This document shows, piece after piece, positions 19,392 through 29,315 of a stretch of 64,000 nucleotides of DNA. How positions within the stretch are numbered: the stretch's first letter is position 1; the number at the start of each line of letters is the position of its first letter. The notes under the pieces were generated by a model. The model saw nothing but the letters and a program-made list of their open reading frames with translations, was not told the origin of the DNA and did no database searches. Source of the DNA: Streptomyces sp. T12 (lineage in GTDB: Bacteria > Actinomycetota > Actinomycetes > Streptomycetales > Streptomycetaceae). The stretch lies in assembly GCF_028736035.1 (NCBI RefSeq), contig NZ_CP117866.1, positions 6,882,001 to 6,946,000 on the forward strand. The letters are read 5' to 3'. Both the position numbers and the translations under genes were made by a program.

Positions 19392-20077
19392 ACGACGCGC
19401 TCCATGTCCCGGGACTTGCCGTCCCGTACGACGATCTCGCGGTCGGAGTAGGCGGCGACCCGCGCCTCGTGCGTGACGAGGACGACGGCGGCGTTGGCCG
19501 ACCGGGCGGCGTCCGTCAGCAGCTCCATCACGCGCTCGCCGTTGAGGGAGTCGAGCGCGCCGGTCGGCTCGTCGGCGAACAGCACACGCGGGTCGGTGAC
19601 CAGTGCGCGGGCCACGGCGACGCGCTGCCCCTGGCCGCCGGAGACCTCACCGGGCCGCTTCTTCTTCAGGTCGTCGACCTCCAGCCGCTCCATCCAGGTC
19701 AGGGCGGCCTTCTCGGCCTCCTTGCGGGAGGTCCCGTTCAGCCGCAGCGGAAGGGCGACGTTCTCGACGCAGGTGAGTTCCGGTACGAGCTGCCCGAACT
19801 GGAAGACGAACCCGAACTCGGAGCGCCGCAGCGCACTGCGCTGGGCGTCGCTCATGGTGGCCAGCTCACGCCCGTTGTAGGTGATGGACCCCGAGTCGGG
19901 CGGCACGATGCCGGCGAGACAGTGCAGCAGCGTCGACTTGCCGGAGCCGGACGGGCCCATCACGGCGACGACCTCGCCGGGGTGGATGGAGAACTCGGCC
20001 CCGTCGAGCGCGACGGTCGGGCCGTAGGCCTTGCGCAGCTCGTGGGCCGCGAGCAGGGAACCCGGAGGCGGAGTCAC
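19388..20077 (-). CDS. ABC transporter ATP-binding protein (LolD/MacB-like)
   Basis: A 229-residue nucleotide-binding subunit with Walker A GPSGSGKST, Q-loop FGFVFQFGQLVPELT, a signature written VSGGQGQRVAVARAL and Walker B VLFADEPTGALD. It powers the adjacent FtsX-type permease. The GTG start at 20075-20077 overlaps the padR stop (GTGA), and its own stop overlaps the permease ATG, giving a tightly coupled padR-ATPase-permease operon. Confidence 0.92.
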   Translation of the reverse strand: MTPPPGSLLAAHELRKAYGPTVALDGAEFSIHPGEVVAVMGPSGSGKSTLLHCLAGIVPPDSGSITYNGRELATMSDAQRSALRRSEFGFVFQFGQLVPELTCVENVALPLRLNGTSRKEAEKAALTWMERLEVDDLKKKRPGEVSGGQGQRVAVARALVTDPRVLFADEPTGALDSLNGERVMELLTDAARSANAAVVLVTHEARVAAYSDREIVVRDGKSRDMERVV

Positions 20078-20598
20078 TTGACCACCACCTCGGCCAGCTT
20101 GTCGAGGCGCGCGGCGGTGAGCTCCAGCCAGCGCAGGTCGGCCTCGAGGTGGAAGAGGGCGTGGTCGCAGATGAGCTGGTCGGCGAGATCCCCCTTCCTC
20201 TTGCGGTCGGTGAGGATCCGCATCATGCGCAGGTGCTCGGCGCGCTGGGTGTCGAGGATGTCGGCCGCGTTGCGCCGGGTGAGCAGCGCGAGGACGACCT
20301 TGGTGTAGAGGGTCGACTGAAGGTACGGCTCCGGCTTCTCGGGCGTCGCGAGCCACTGCTGTACGTCGGTGATCCCGGCGTCGGTGATGGCGTACCGCTT
20401 GCGCTCGGGCCCGCCGCCGGGCTCGATCCCGTCGACCTCGACGAGCCCGTTCTTCAGCAGCCGGGACATCGTCGAGTAGACCTGGCCGTAGTGCAGCGGC
20501 CGGTCGTGACCGAACTTCTCGTCGAAGGCCCGCTTCAGGTCGTAGCCGTGGCGGGGGCCGGACTCCAGGAGTCCCAGAAGGGTGTGACCGATTGACAT
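20074..20598 (-). CDS. PadR family transcriptional repressor
   Basis: A 174-residue PadR regulator: an N-terminal winged helix (GHTLLGLLESGPRHGYDLKRAFDEKFG, RPLHYGQVYSTMSRLLKNGLVE) and a C-terminal helical dimerisation domain. The ATG at 20596-20598 is preferred to one at 20640, which would place the operator inside the coding region. It heads the ABC operon and very likely represses it and itself through the GTGTATAC dyad at 20618-20640. Confidence 0.9.
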   Translation of the reverse strand: MSIGHTLLGLLESGPRHGYDLKRAFDEKFGHDRPLHYGQVYSTMSRLLKNGLVEVDGIEPGGGPERKRYAITDAGITDVQQWLATPEKPEPYLQSTLYTKVVLALLTRRNAADILDTQRAEHLRMMRILTDRKRKGDLADQLICDHALFHLEADLRWLELTAARLDKLAEVVVK

Positions 20599-20617
20599 GC
20601 CCAGCACTGTATATGCG

Positions 20618-20640
20618 GTGTATACCCCGGCTGTATACAC
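20618..20640. promoter_or_regulatory. PadR operator upstream of the ABC transporter operon
   Basis: A perfect dyad, GTGTATAC-7 bases-GTATACAC, 20 bases before the padR start, with related partial copies on both sides (ACTGTATATGC at about 20605-20616, GTGTGTACA at about 20643-20651). Position and symmetry fit autoregulation. Confidence 0.65.
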
Positions 20641-20703
20641 GGCGTGTGTACAGCCGGACGGTACGTGCGACGGCCCAGGTGGGGGCCGATTGTCACGGTT
20701 CTG

Positions 20704-20952
20704 CTACTGAGACTCGGGTGGGTTCGCCGGAGGGCGACCTCTGCGGGGAATCGGCTTGGCCTCACCCGGCAACCGCCCCGCTTCCGCGAGGGCGCGCCGC
20801 AACAGGAACTCGATCTGGGCGTTGGCTGAGCGCAGTTCGTCTCCCGCCCACCGCGCCAGCGCCTCGTACACGGACGGGTCCAGCCGCAGCAGCACCTGCT
20901 TGCGCTGCTGCGGCCGCCGCCTCGGCGAGGACTCCTCCGAAGGGACCGTCAC
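20704..20952 (-). CDS. Small ribbon-helix-helix-like protein
   Basis: An 82-residue basic protein whose centre, KQVLLRLDPSVYEALARWA then ELRSANAQIEFLLRRAL, has the strand-helix-helix pattern of Arc/MetJ-type DNA-binding proteins. The tail is rich in Pro and Arg. Its GTG at 20950-20952 overlaps the stop of the SPFH gene (GTGA), so it is translated from the same message. A repressor role is inferred. Confidence 0.7.
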   Translation of the reverse strand: MTVPSEESSPRRRPQQRKQVLLRLDPSVYEALARWAGDELRSANAQIEFLLRRALAEAGRLPGEAKPIPRRGRPPANPPESQ

Positions 20953-21920
20953 TGGTAAAGCGTCCCGGTGTTGAGTACGGGCTGCGGTGCGCGGTCCCCG
21001 CACAGCACCACCATCAGGTTCGACACCATCGCCGCCTTCCGCTCATCGTCCAGCTCCACGATGTCCCGCTCGGAGATCCGCGCGAGCGCCGCCTCCACCA
21101 TGCCCACCGCACCGTCGACGATCTGCCGCCGTGCCGCGACGACCGCCCCCGCCTGCTGTCGCTGGAGCATCGCGGAGGCGATCTCGGGAGCGTACGCGAG
21201 ATGCGTGAAGCGCGACTCGATGATCTGGACGCCGGCCGCCTCCACGCGCGCGTGCAGTTCGAAGGCGAGCTTCTCGGTGATCTCCTCGGCGTTGCCGCGC
21301 AGTGAGAGGCCACCCTCGTCATGGGCGTCGTACGGGTACTCGATGGCGATGTGCCGTACGGCCGCTTCCGTCTGGGTGGCCACGAACTCCAGGTAGTTGT
21401 CCACCTCGAAGCTCGCCTGCGCGGTGTCCTCGACCTTCCACACCACGACCGCGGCGAGCTCGATCGGGTTGCCGTAGGCGTCGTTGACCTTGAGGACGGC
21501 CGTCTCGTGGTTGCGGACCCGGGTCGAGATCTTCGTGCGGGACGTGAAGGGGTTCACCCAGCGCAGCCCGTCCTCCCGGATCGTCCCCCGGTACCGCCCG
21601 AAGAGCTGGACGACCCGCGCCTCGCCCGGCGCGACCATGTTCAGCCCGCACATGGCCAGGAGCGCGGCTATGTCGACCAGGATGCCGGTGATGATCAGCG
21701 CCGCCTTGCCGCCGGCCCCGGTGACCGCGGTCGCGCCGACGATCACCCCCGTGCCGACCAGCAGTCCGACCAGGCCCAGCAGCAGGGCGAGCCCGCCGCC
21801 GATGCTGTGCGCGGTGAACTCGCGGACGCGTGGTGCGGGCATCTCGGGTACGTCGGGTACGTCGGGTACCTCGGGTGCGTCGGCGGTGACGGACGTGGCG
21901 TCGTTCTTGCCGTTCGGCAT
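20949..21920 (-). CDS. SPFH/Band 7 (flotillin-like) membrane protein
   Basis: A 323-residue protein with an acidic Pro/Val-rich N-terminus containing a small [10 protein letters not shown] repeat, two hydrophobic helices (about 43-68 and 73-95) and an SPFH domain ([65 protein letters not shown]). SPFH proteins organise membrane microdomains or protease complexes. Co-translated with the downstream ribbon-helix-helix gene and divergent from the penicillin-binding protein gene. Confidence 0.88.
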   Translation of the reverse strand: MPNGKNDATSVTADAPEVPDVPDVPEMPAPRVREFTAHSIGGGLALLLGLVGLLVGTGVIVGATAVTGAGGKAALIITGILVDIAALLAMCGLNMVAPGEARVVQLFGRYRGTIREDGLRWVNPFTSRTKISTRVRNHETAVLKVNDAYGNPIELAAVVVWKVEDTAQASFEVDNYLEFVATQTEAAVRHIAIEYPYDAHDEGGLSLRGNAEEITEKLAFELHARVEAAGVQIIESRFTHLAYAPEIASAMLQRQQAGAVVAARRQIVDGAVGMVEAALARISERDIVELDDERKAAMVSNLMVVLCGDRAPQPVLNTGTLYQ

Positions 21921-22189
21921 GGGTGGTCTCCCCCGTTTTCTCCGCGAAGCCGCGGACGGCCTCGTCTATCTCTGAACTAGCTAAGTGATATCAGATTACC
22001 CCGACCGGGCAACCCTATGCACCTCTCAGCCGTCGGTTCCGATGGGACGGGTGCTGATTGTCACGTCCGCAAAAGACCGGATCGACCGGCCTTTGTCACA
22101 ACTTCCGGTGTTAGCTTTCTGAGCTGACCTGAGCGGCGAACCTGTGTGGCACAAGTGCACACAAGAGCGAAGCGGAGCGGAACGGACCC

Positions 22190-24589
22190 ATGGGACGAGC
22201 GGAAGAGAGACGAGCGCGGCAGCGCGGCGGCCGCCGCGCGGCGCCCCGGCGTTCGTCCGGGACGCCGTCGAACACGGGGGCGGCCGAGTCGACCACCGTC
22301 ATCGGCGCATCGTCAGCCGCGGTCGGCGGCCGGGCCGCGGCCCGCCGGGCGGCCAAGAGCGGGGGCAAGGGCGGTGACGGCAAGGGCCGAATACGCCGGC
22401 TGTTCACCTGGAAGAAGATCCTCGGCACGTTCCTCGGCGTCTGCCTGCTCGGCATCGGCGCCTTCATCGCGCTGTATCTGTACGTGGACATCCCGAAGGA
22501 CAGCGCCGCGGCCCAGGCCGCCCAGCGCCAGAGCAACGTCTACAAGTACAGCGACGGCGCGATGCTGGCCCGCGACGGCACGGTCAACCGCGAGATCGTG
22601 GATCTGGCCAAGGTGCCGAAGGAGGTCCAGTACACCTTCGTCGCGGCCGAGAACAAGACGTTCTACAACGACAGCGGCATCGACCTGAAGGGCACGGCCC
22701 GCGGTCTGTTCAACACGCTGATGGGCAAGGGCGCGCAGGGCGGTTCGACGATCACCCAGCAGTACGTCAAGAACTACTACCTCAGCCAGGAACAGACGGT
22801 CAGCCGCAAGCTCAAGGAGATGGTCATCTCCTTGAAGGTCGACCGCCAGATGTCCAAGGACGAGATTCTCGCCGGCTACATCAACACCAGCTACTACGGC
22901 CGCGGCGCCTACGGCATCCAGGCCGCCGCCCAGGCCTACTACCACGTCGACGCCGAGAAGCTCTCCGTCCGGCAGGGCGCGTACCTCGCCGCGCTGCTCC
23001 AGGCGCCGAGCCAGTACGACTGGCAGGCCGCGTCCGACACCGGCAAGAAGCTGGTGACCAACCGGTGGAACTACGTCCTGGACAACATGGTCGAGGAGGG
23101 CTGGCTGGACAAGGCCGAGCGCCAGGGCATGACGTTCCCGAAGCCGAAGGAGCCGAAGCCCACCGCCGGCCGGGAGGGCCAGAAGGGCTATCTGATCGAG
23201 CTCGCCAACCGTCAGCTGGAGGACCAGCTGATGAAGCAGGAGGGCATCACACGCTCCCAGGCCGAGGCCGAGGTCGTCGACCAGGGCTGGACCATCACCC
23301 TGAACATCGACAAGAAGAAGCAGGCCGAGCTGGAGAAGGCCGTCAAGGCGCAGCTGACCAGCAAGCTGGACAAGAAGAAGCGGCCCGTCGACGCGGACAT
23401 CCAGGCCGGCGCGGCCTCCGTCGATCCCGAGACGGGGAAGGTCGTCGCGCTGTACGGCGGCGTGGACTACTTCAAGCACTACACGAGCAACGCGACCCGC
23501 ACGGACTACCAGCCCGCCTCCACGTTCAAGCCGGTGATCCTCGCCGCCGCGCTGGAGGAGAACTCCGAGACGCAGTCCGGCAAGCCGATCACCGCGAACA
23601 CGATCTACGACGGCACCAGCAAGCGCCCGGTCGTGTACAGCAACGGCAACAAGGTCGGCTTCGCCCCCGAGAACGAGGACGACGAGAACTACGGGCCCAT
23701 CACCGTCCAGACGGCGATGAACAAGTCCGTCAACTCCGTCTTCGCGCAGATGGGCGTCGACGTCGGCATGAAGAACGTCATGGACGTGGCGGCCAAGCTC
23801 GGCATGGACACCACCAACGAGCAGGCCGTGCCCGCGCAGACCCTGGGCACCATGGGCGCGAGCCCGCTGCAGATGGCCGGGGTGTACGCGACCCTCGACA
23901 ACCACGGCAAGAAGGTCACCCCGAGCATCCTCAAGAAGGCCGAGCACAACAGTCGCAGCGTCGAGCTCCCGAACCCGATCGGCGAGGAGGTCATCAGCCG
24001 CGAGGCCGCCGACTCGGTGACCTCGGTGCTGACGGGTGTGGTCGCCGACGGTACGGCGCAGAAGGCCGTGGCGAACAACCCCAAGCGCGACGGCCAGAAG
24101 GTCGCCGGCAAGACGGGTACGTCCGACGACAACAAGTCGGCCTGGTTCACCGGCTACACGCCCGACCTGGTCACCTCGGTCGGCCTGTTCGGTGAGGACG
24201 ACAAGGCCCCGCACCCGCAGGTCAAGATGTACGGCGCGGCCGGCGAGGACCGCGTCAACGGTGGTGGCTTCCCGGCGGAGATCTGGGCGGCGTACATGTT
24301 CGGCGTGACCAAGACGGACGCCAGGTTCGACCTGGACACCGACCAGGGCGCGGCCGTCCAGCCGACCTGGACGCCGACGCCGACGCAGGCGCCGACGAGC
24401 CAGGAGCCGACGGAGGAGCCGACGACCCAGAAGCCGACGGAGACGCCGACGACCCAGGAGCCGACGGAGACGCCGACGACCCAGGAGCCGACGGAGGCAC
24501 CGACGACCGAGCCGCCCACGGCGGCGCCGACGGAAGAACCGACGGGCGACATCACCCTGGACCCGGGCAGACCTGACGACGGTCAGTAG
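22190..24589 (+). CDS. Class A penicillin-binding protein (transglycosylase/transpeptidase)
   Basis: A 799-residue bifunctional peptidoglycan synthase. A basic cytosolic tail precedes one transmembrane helix (ILGTFLGVCLLGIGAFIALYLY, about 81-102). The GT51 domain has AAENKTFYNDSGID (Glu154) and GGSTITQQYVKN; the transpeptidase domain carries STFK (Ser444-Lys447), SVN (513-515) and KTGT (from K641). The C-terminus is a low-complexity Pro/Thr/Glu tail of repeated TPTTQEPTE-type units (about 725-785), probably running through the cell wall. Start ATG 22190. It diverges from the SPFH gene. Confidence 0.95.
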   Translation: MGRAEERRARQRGGRRAAPRRSSGTPSNTGAAESTTVIGASSAAVGGRAAARRAAKSGGKGGDGKGRIRRLFTWKKILGTFLGVCLLGIGAFIALYLYVDIPKDSAAAQAAQRQSNVYKYSDGAMLARDGTVNREIVDLAKVPKEVQYTFVAAENKTFYNDSGIDLKGTARGLFNTLMGKGAQGGSTITQQYVKNYYLSQEQTVSRKLKEMVISLKVDRQMSKDEILAGYINTSYYGRGAYGIQAAAQAYYHVDAEKLSVRQGAYLAALLQAPSQYDWQAASDTGKKLVTNRWNYVLDNMVEEGWLDKAERQGMTFPKPKEPKPTAGREGQKGYLIELANRQLEDQLMKQEGITRSQAEAEVVDQGWTITLNIDKKKQAELEKAVKAQLTSKLDKKKRPVDADIQAGAASVDPETGKVVALYGGVDYFKHYTSNATRTDYQPASTFKPVILAAALEENSETQSGKPITANTIYDGTSKRPVVYSNGNKVGFAPENEDDENYGPITVQTAMNKSVNSVFAQMGVDVGMKNVMDVAAKLGMDTTNEQAVPAQTLGTMGASPLQMAGVYATLDNHGKKVTPSILKKAEHNSRSVELPNPIGEEVISREAADSVTSVLTGVVADGTAQKAVANNPKRDGQKVAGKTGTSDDNKSAWFTGYTPDLVTSVGLFGEDDKAPHPQVKMYGAAGEDRVNGGGFPAEIWAAYMFGVTKTDARFDLDTDQGAAVQPTWTPTPTQAPTSQEPTEEPTTQKPTETPTTQEPTETPTTQEPTEAPTTEPPTAAPTEEPTGDITLDPGRPDDGQ

Positions 24590-24594
24590 CTACG

Positions 24595-24631
24595 GAGAAG
24601 GGCGCCCGGCATGCTGCCGGGCGCCCTTCTC
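24595..24631. terminator. Terminator between the penicillin-binding protein and SpoIIE-like genes
   Basis: A 17-bp perfect stem (GAGAAGGGCGCCCGGCA with its complement) and a three-base loop between converging genes, so it can stop transcription from both sides. Confidence 0.88.
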
Positions 24632-24649
24632 CTTGTCTCCTTGCGCTTT

Positions 24650-26812
24650 TCAGCCCCGACTCAACTCGAACCAGACGACCTTCCCGGTACTGAGCCGAGT
24701 CGCTCCCCACCGGCGGGCCAGCCGATTGACCAGGTACAGCCCACGCCCGCCCTCATCGGTGGCCCGAGCCTGCCGCAGCCGCGGCAACTGCGGCACGTCG
24801 TCCCCGACCTCGCACCGCAGCACATCGGTCCGCAGCAGCCGCAACGTCACCGGCCGCGAGGCATACCGCACCGCGTTGGTCACGACCTCGCTGACCAGCA
24901 GCTCGACCGAGTCGGTGAGTTCCTCCATGCCCCAGCGGGCCAACGCGCGCCGCGCAAGCCGCCGGGCCCGGCCGGGCGCCGCGTCCTCCGGCTCCAGGAA
25001 CCAGTACGCCACGTCGCTCGGCGCGATCCCGTCGAAGCGGGCGGCGAGCAGCGCGATGTCGTCGTCCCGGTCGCCCGGGCCGAGCATGTCGAGCACCTCG
25101 TCGCACAGGGCCTCGAGGGGCGGTGGATGGTCGGGGCCGGTGAGCTGCGCGGTGGCGGCGAGCTTCTCGCGCAGCTGCTCTATGCCGGTCCACACGTCGC
25201 GCAGGCGGGACTCGACCAGGCCGTCGGTGTAGAGGAGCAGGGTCGCTCCGGCCGGTGCGTCGAGCTCGACGGCCTCGAAGTCGACGCCGCCGACGCCGAT
25301 CGGCGCGCCCGCCGGTACGCGCAGTACCTCCGCCCGGCCGCCCAGGTGCAGCAGGACGGGCGGCGGGTGGCCGGCGTTGGCGATGGTGATGCGGTGCGAT
25401 ACCGGGTCGTAGACGGCGTACAGGCAGGTCGCCATGCGGTCGGTGCCCAGGCGCTGGGCCTGTTCGTCGAGGTGGTGCAGGACCTCCTGCGGGGGCAGGT
25501 CGAGCCCGGCGAGGGTCTGGGCCGTGGTCCGCAGCTGGCCCATGATCGCGGCCGAGGTCATGGAGTGGCCCATGACGTCACCGACGACCAGCGCCACACG
25601 GCTGCCCGGCAGCGGGATGGCGTCGTACCAGTCGCCGCCCACCCGGGCGGTCTCGGCGGCCGGAAGATAGCGGGAGGCGAGCCGCACGCCGGTCGGGCGG
25701 GGGAGCGTCTCGGGCAGCATCGTCCGCTGGAGCTCGTCGGCGATGTACGCCTCACGGCCGTACAGCACCGCCTTGTCGATGCCGAGCGCGCTGTGCGTGG
25801 CGAGCTGGGCGGCGACGAGGAGGTCGTCGGGCTCGAAGGCGATGCGATCCGGGCGGCGCAGGAAGACCGCGGCGCCGATGACACGGCGGCGGCCGCGCAG
25901 CGGGGCGAGGATCGCGCGCTGACCGTCGGGGATGATCAACTCGCCGTCGTCGCCGAGGAGTTCGGGCAGGGCGGCGCGGGCGGCGGGCGCGTCGGCGAAG
26001 ACGGGACGCACGCCGCGCAGCACCTCGGCGAGCGCACCGCCGGGCCGCACCTCGCACAGTTCGGCGGTGACGGCGGACAGCTCGGCCAGCTCGTTCGGCT
26101 CCGGCTGCTGCGACCCCGCGGCCAGGAAGCCGCCCTCGGTGTCCCGCTCCTCCGGGATCCGGTCGGTGCGGCGCAACCGCAGCACGACGGGCCCTGTGGG
26201 CCGCTCGTCGCCGACCGGCAGCGGGTCGCGCAGATAGACGAGGATCGCGTCGGAGAAGGTCGGCACGGTCGCCCGGCACAGCCCCATCACGATCTCGTCC
26301 AGGTCGATGCCGCGGGCGATCCGCCGGGTGGCGGCGCCCACGAAGCGCAGCCGGTCCCCGTCCCGCCGCATCGGCGTGGGCCGCCCGGGCGGCAGCCCCT
26401 GTCCGGAGCGCCGCTCGGCGGCGGACTGCGGCTGCTCGGCGCCGGGCTGCGGCGGTATGGCCTCCGGAACGGGCCGCGGCCGGTGGGTGTCGGGCTCGGC
26501 GGCGACGGAGGGCTGCGAGTGCTCGGGGCCGTTGCCGGGGATGTCTGAGGGCTCCTTGCTCGGGCCGGACGGTGCGGTGGTGCCCGGCGTGGAGGGGGTC
26601 TCTCCGGTGCGCGCCTGCGCGGGTAAGGCGGTGCCCCCGCGGGCGTCGCCGGCAGCGGAGTGCGACGGTGTGGAGTGCGCCGTAGACGGTGTCGAGGTAC
26701 GCACGAGCGCCCCGCGGGGTTCCGCGGGGTCGACGCCCGTCTCGGGGCGTTCGAAGGAGATCGGCTGCTCCGTCACGCCTTTCGAATCCATCCGTCCGGG
26801 GCTGCGCGCCAT
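24650..26812 (-). CDS. SpoIIE-type PP2C phosphatase with GAF and HATPase domains
   Basis: A signalling protein of about 720 residues. A proline-rich N-terminus of about 150 residues is followed by a GAF-like sensor (RFVGAATRRIARGIDLDEIVMG), a PP2C/SpoIIE phosphatase (RVGGDWYDAIPLPGSRVALVVGD, then TIANAGHPPPVLL and LLLYTDGLVESR) and a C-terminal RsbW-like ATPase (LLVSEVVTNAVRYA, DEGGRGLYLVNRLA). Such proteins de-phosphorylate anti-sigma-factor antagonists and can also bind sigma/anti-sigma partners. The start is uncertain; the ATG at 26810-26812 is listed, with ATG 26791 and GTG 26776 as alternatives. Confidence 0.85.
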   Translation of the reverse strand: MARSPGRMDSKGVTEQPISFERPETGVDPAEPRGALVRTSTPSTAHSTPSHSAAGDARGGTALPAQARTGETPSTPGTTAPSGPSKEPSDIPGNGPEHSQPSVAAEPDTHRPRPVPEAIPPQPGAEQPQSAAERRSGQGLPPGRPTPMRRDGDRLRFVGAATRRIARGIDLDEIVMGLCRATVPTFSDAILVYLRDPLPVGDERPTGPVVLRLRRTDRIPEERDTEGGFLAAGSQQPEPNELAELSAVTAELCEVRPGGALAEVLRGVRPVFADAPAARAALPELLGDDGELIIPDGQRAILAPLRGRRRVIGAAVFLRRPDRIAFEPDDLLVAAQLATHSALGIDKAVLYGREAYIADELQRTMLPETLPRPTGVRLASRYLPAAETARVGGDWYDAIPLPGSRVALVVGDVMGHSMTSAAIMGQLRTTAQTLAGLDLPPQEVLHHLDEQAQRLGTDRMATCLYAVYDPVSHRITIANAGHPPPVLLHLGGRAEVLRVPAGAPIGVGGVDFEAVELDAPAGATLLLYTDGLVESRLRDVWTGIEQLREKLAATAQLTGPDHPPPLEALCDEVLDMLGPGDRDDDIALLAARFDGIAPSDVAYWFLEPEDAAPGRARRLARRALARWGMEELTDSVELLVSEVVTNAVRYASRPVTLRLLRTDVLRCEVGDDVPQLPRLRQARATDEGGRGLYLVNRLARRWGATRLSTGKVVWFELSRG

Positions 26813-27068
26813 GCATGCAGTTCGTCCCGCCGAGACTCCGATACCCGGAATACGTGCCCCAGGAACGGAATCACCGCGTGACCAGAGGCAGTTCCTGTGC
26901 AGCCGGTGGACCGTCTGTTCCTGCCGGCGTTGCCCTGGTAACCCTCGCTCACGTCCTGCCGCCCCTCGGTGACGATCGGTCAAGCCCGGCGCGCAATCCG
27001 GTAGTTGTTCCTGCGCGCCCTTGCGGAGGACGATCCTACGTTTGTTGCCCGGGGGCGCATCAAGGGTC

Positions 27069-27764
27069 TCACGAGGACAGGTGCGCGGGCGTGCGATCCC
27101 AGTCCTCAGGCAAAGAAGGTACAGCCCAGGTGGGATCCGGTCGCCAGTGCTGCCAGCCGTCCGAGAACGGCGGCCCCCAGGCGCGGATCACCTCCACCGC
27201 GTCACGCCCCGCCTCCCGCACCCGCGCGGCGAGCCCGTCGTCCACCAGCCCGTCCCGCTGGGCCTGCGCGAACTCGTCCTCGTCCCGCCAGTGCCAACTG
27301 CGGTCCGGGTGCACGGAGATGTCGAGAAAGTGGTCCTCCGAGTCCACCCCGCCCGCCCAACGGGCCATCGGCTCCTCAAGGTTCACGTACCAGTTCTTGA
27401 ACTGCCACCCGGGCTCCCAGAACAGCCACACCGACCACGGTTCACCGGGCCGCGCGAGCTTCAGCACCCCGGTCCCGAACCACCGGTCGCGCTGGACGGA
27501 ACGCGGCTTGGTGTAGCGCGTCTCGAGCGGTTCCATGTGCACCGAGGTCCCGTCGGCCAGCACGGGTTTGACACACTCCGTCCCCGGAGCCAGCCATACG
27601 GCGAGGGTCTCGGCGTCGTCCCGTACGACGGTGACGGGACGCGCGATGTGGAAGCGAGGGCCTGCGTTCTCCCGATACCGCCACAGGATCTGCGTGCCGG
27701 GCGCCCAGAAGGCCGTCGATCCGCCCGCTTCCACTTCCGTCGTCACCGCTCCACCGTCCGCCAT
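27069..27764 (-). CDS. DUF402 domain protein
   Basis: A 231-residue protein with the DUF402 (FomD-like) core: WFGTGVLKLARPGEPWSV, WQFKNWYVNLEEP and EDHFLDISVHPD, including the Asp/Glu cluster expected for metal-bound nucleotide hydrolysis. FomD hydrolyses cytidylyl phosphonates; other members act on nucleoside diphosphates. The substrate here is unknown. It is on the same strand as and upstream of the SpoIIE-like gene, separated by about 256 bases. Confidence 0.83.
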   Translation of the reverse strand: MADGGAVTTEVEAGGSTAFWAPGTQILWRYRENAGPRFHIARPVTVVRDDAETLAVWLAPGTECVKPVLADGTSVHMEPLETRYTKPRSVQRDRWFGTGVLKLARPGEPWSVWLFWEPGWQFKNWYVNLEEPMARWAGGVDSEDHFLDISVHPDRSWHWRDEDEFAQAQRDGLVDDGLAARVREAGRDAVEVIRAWGPPFSDGWQHWRPDPTWAVPSLPEDWDRTPAHLSS

Positions 27765-27836
27765 GCACAGATATTAGGTGCCACAGGCATACGACGCTGC
27801 GGCGCGCGTCACGGTTCACACCGCGGTGGTCATTGG

Positions 27837-29246
<1,410 letters not shown>

Positions 29247-29315
29247 TGTTGTACCTCCACGGGGGAGAGCGCGTGGCCCGTGGGGCCTATTCCCGTTTCA
29301 GCATCGCGCAGGCCG

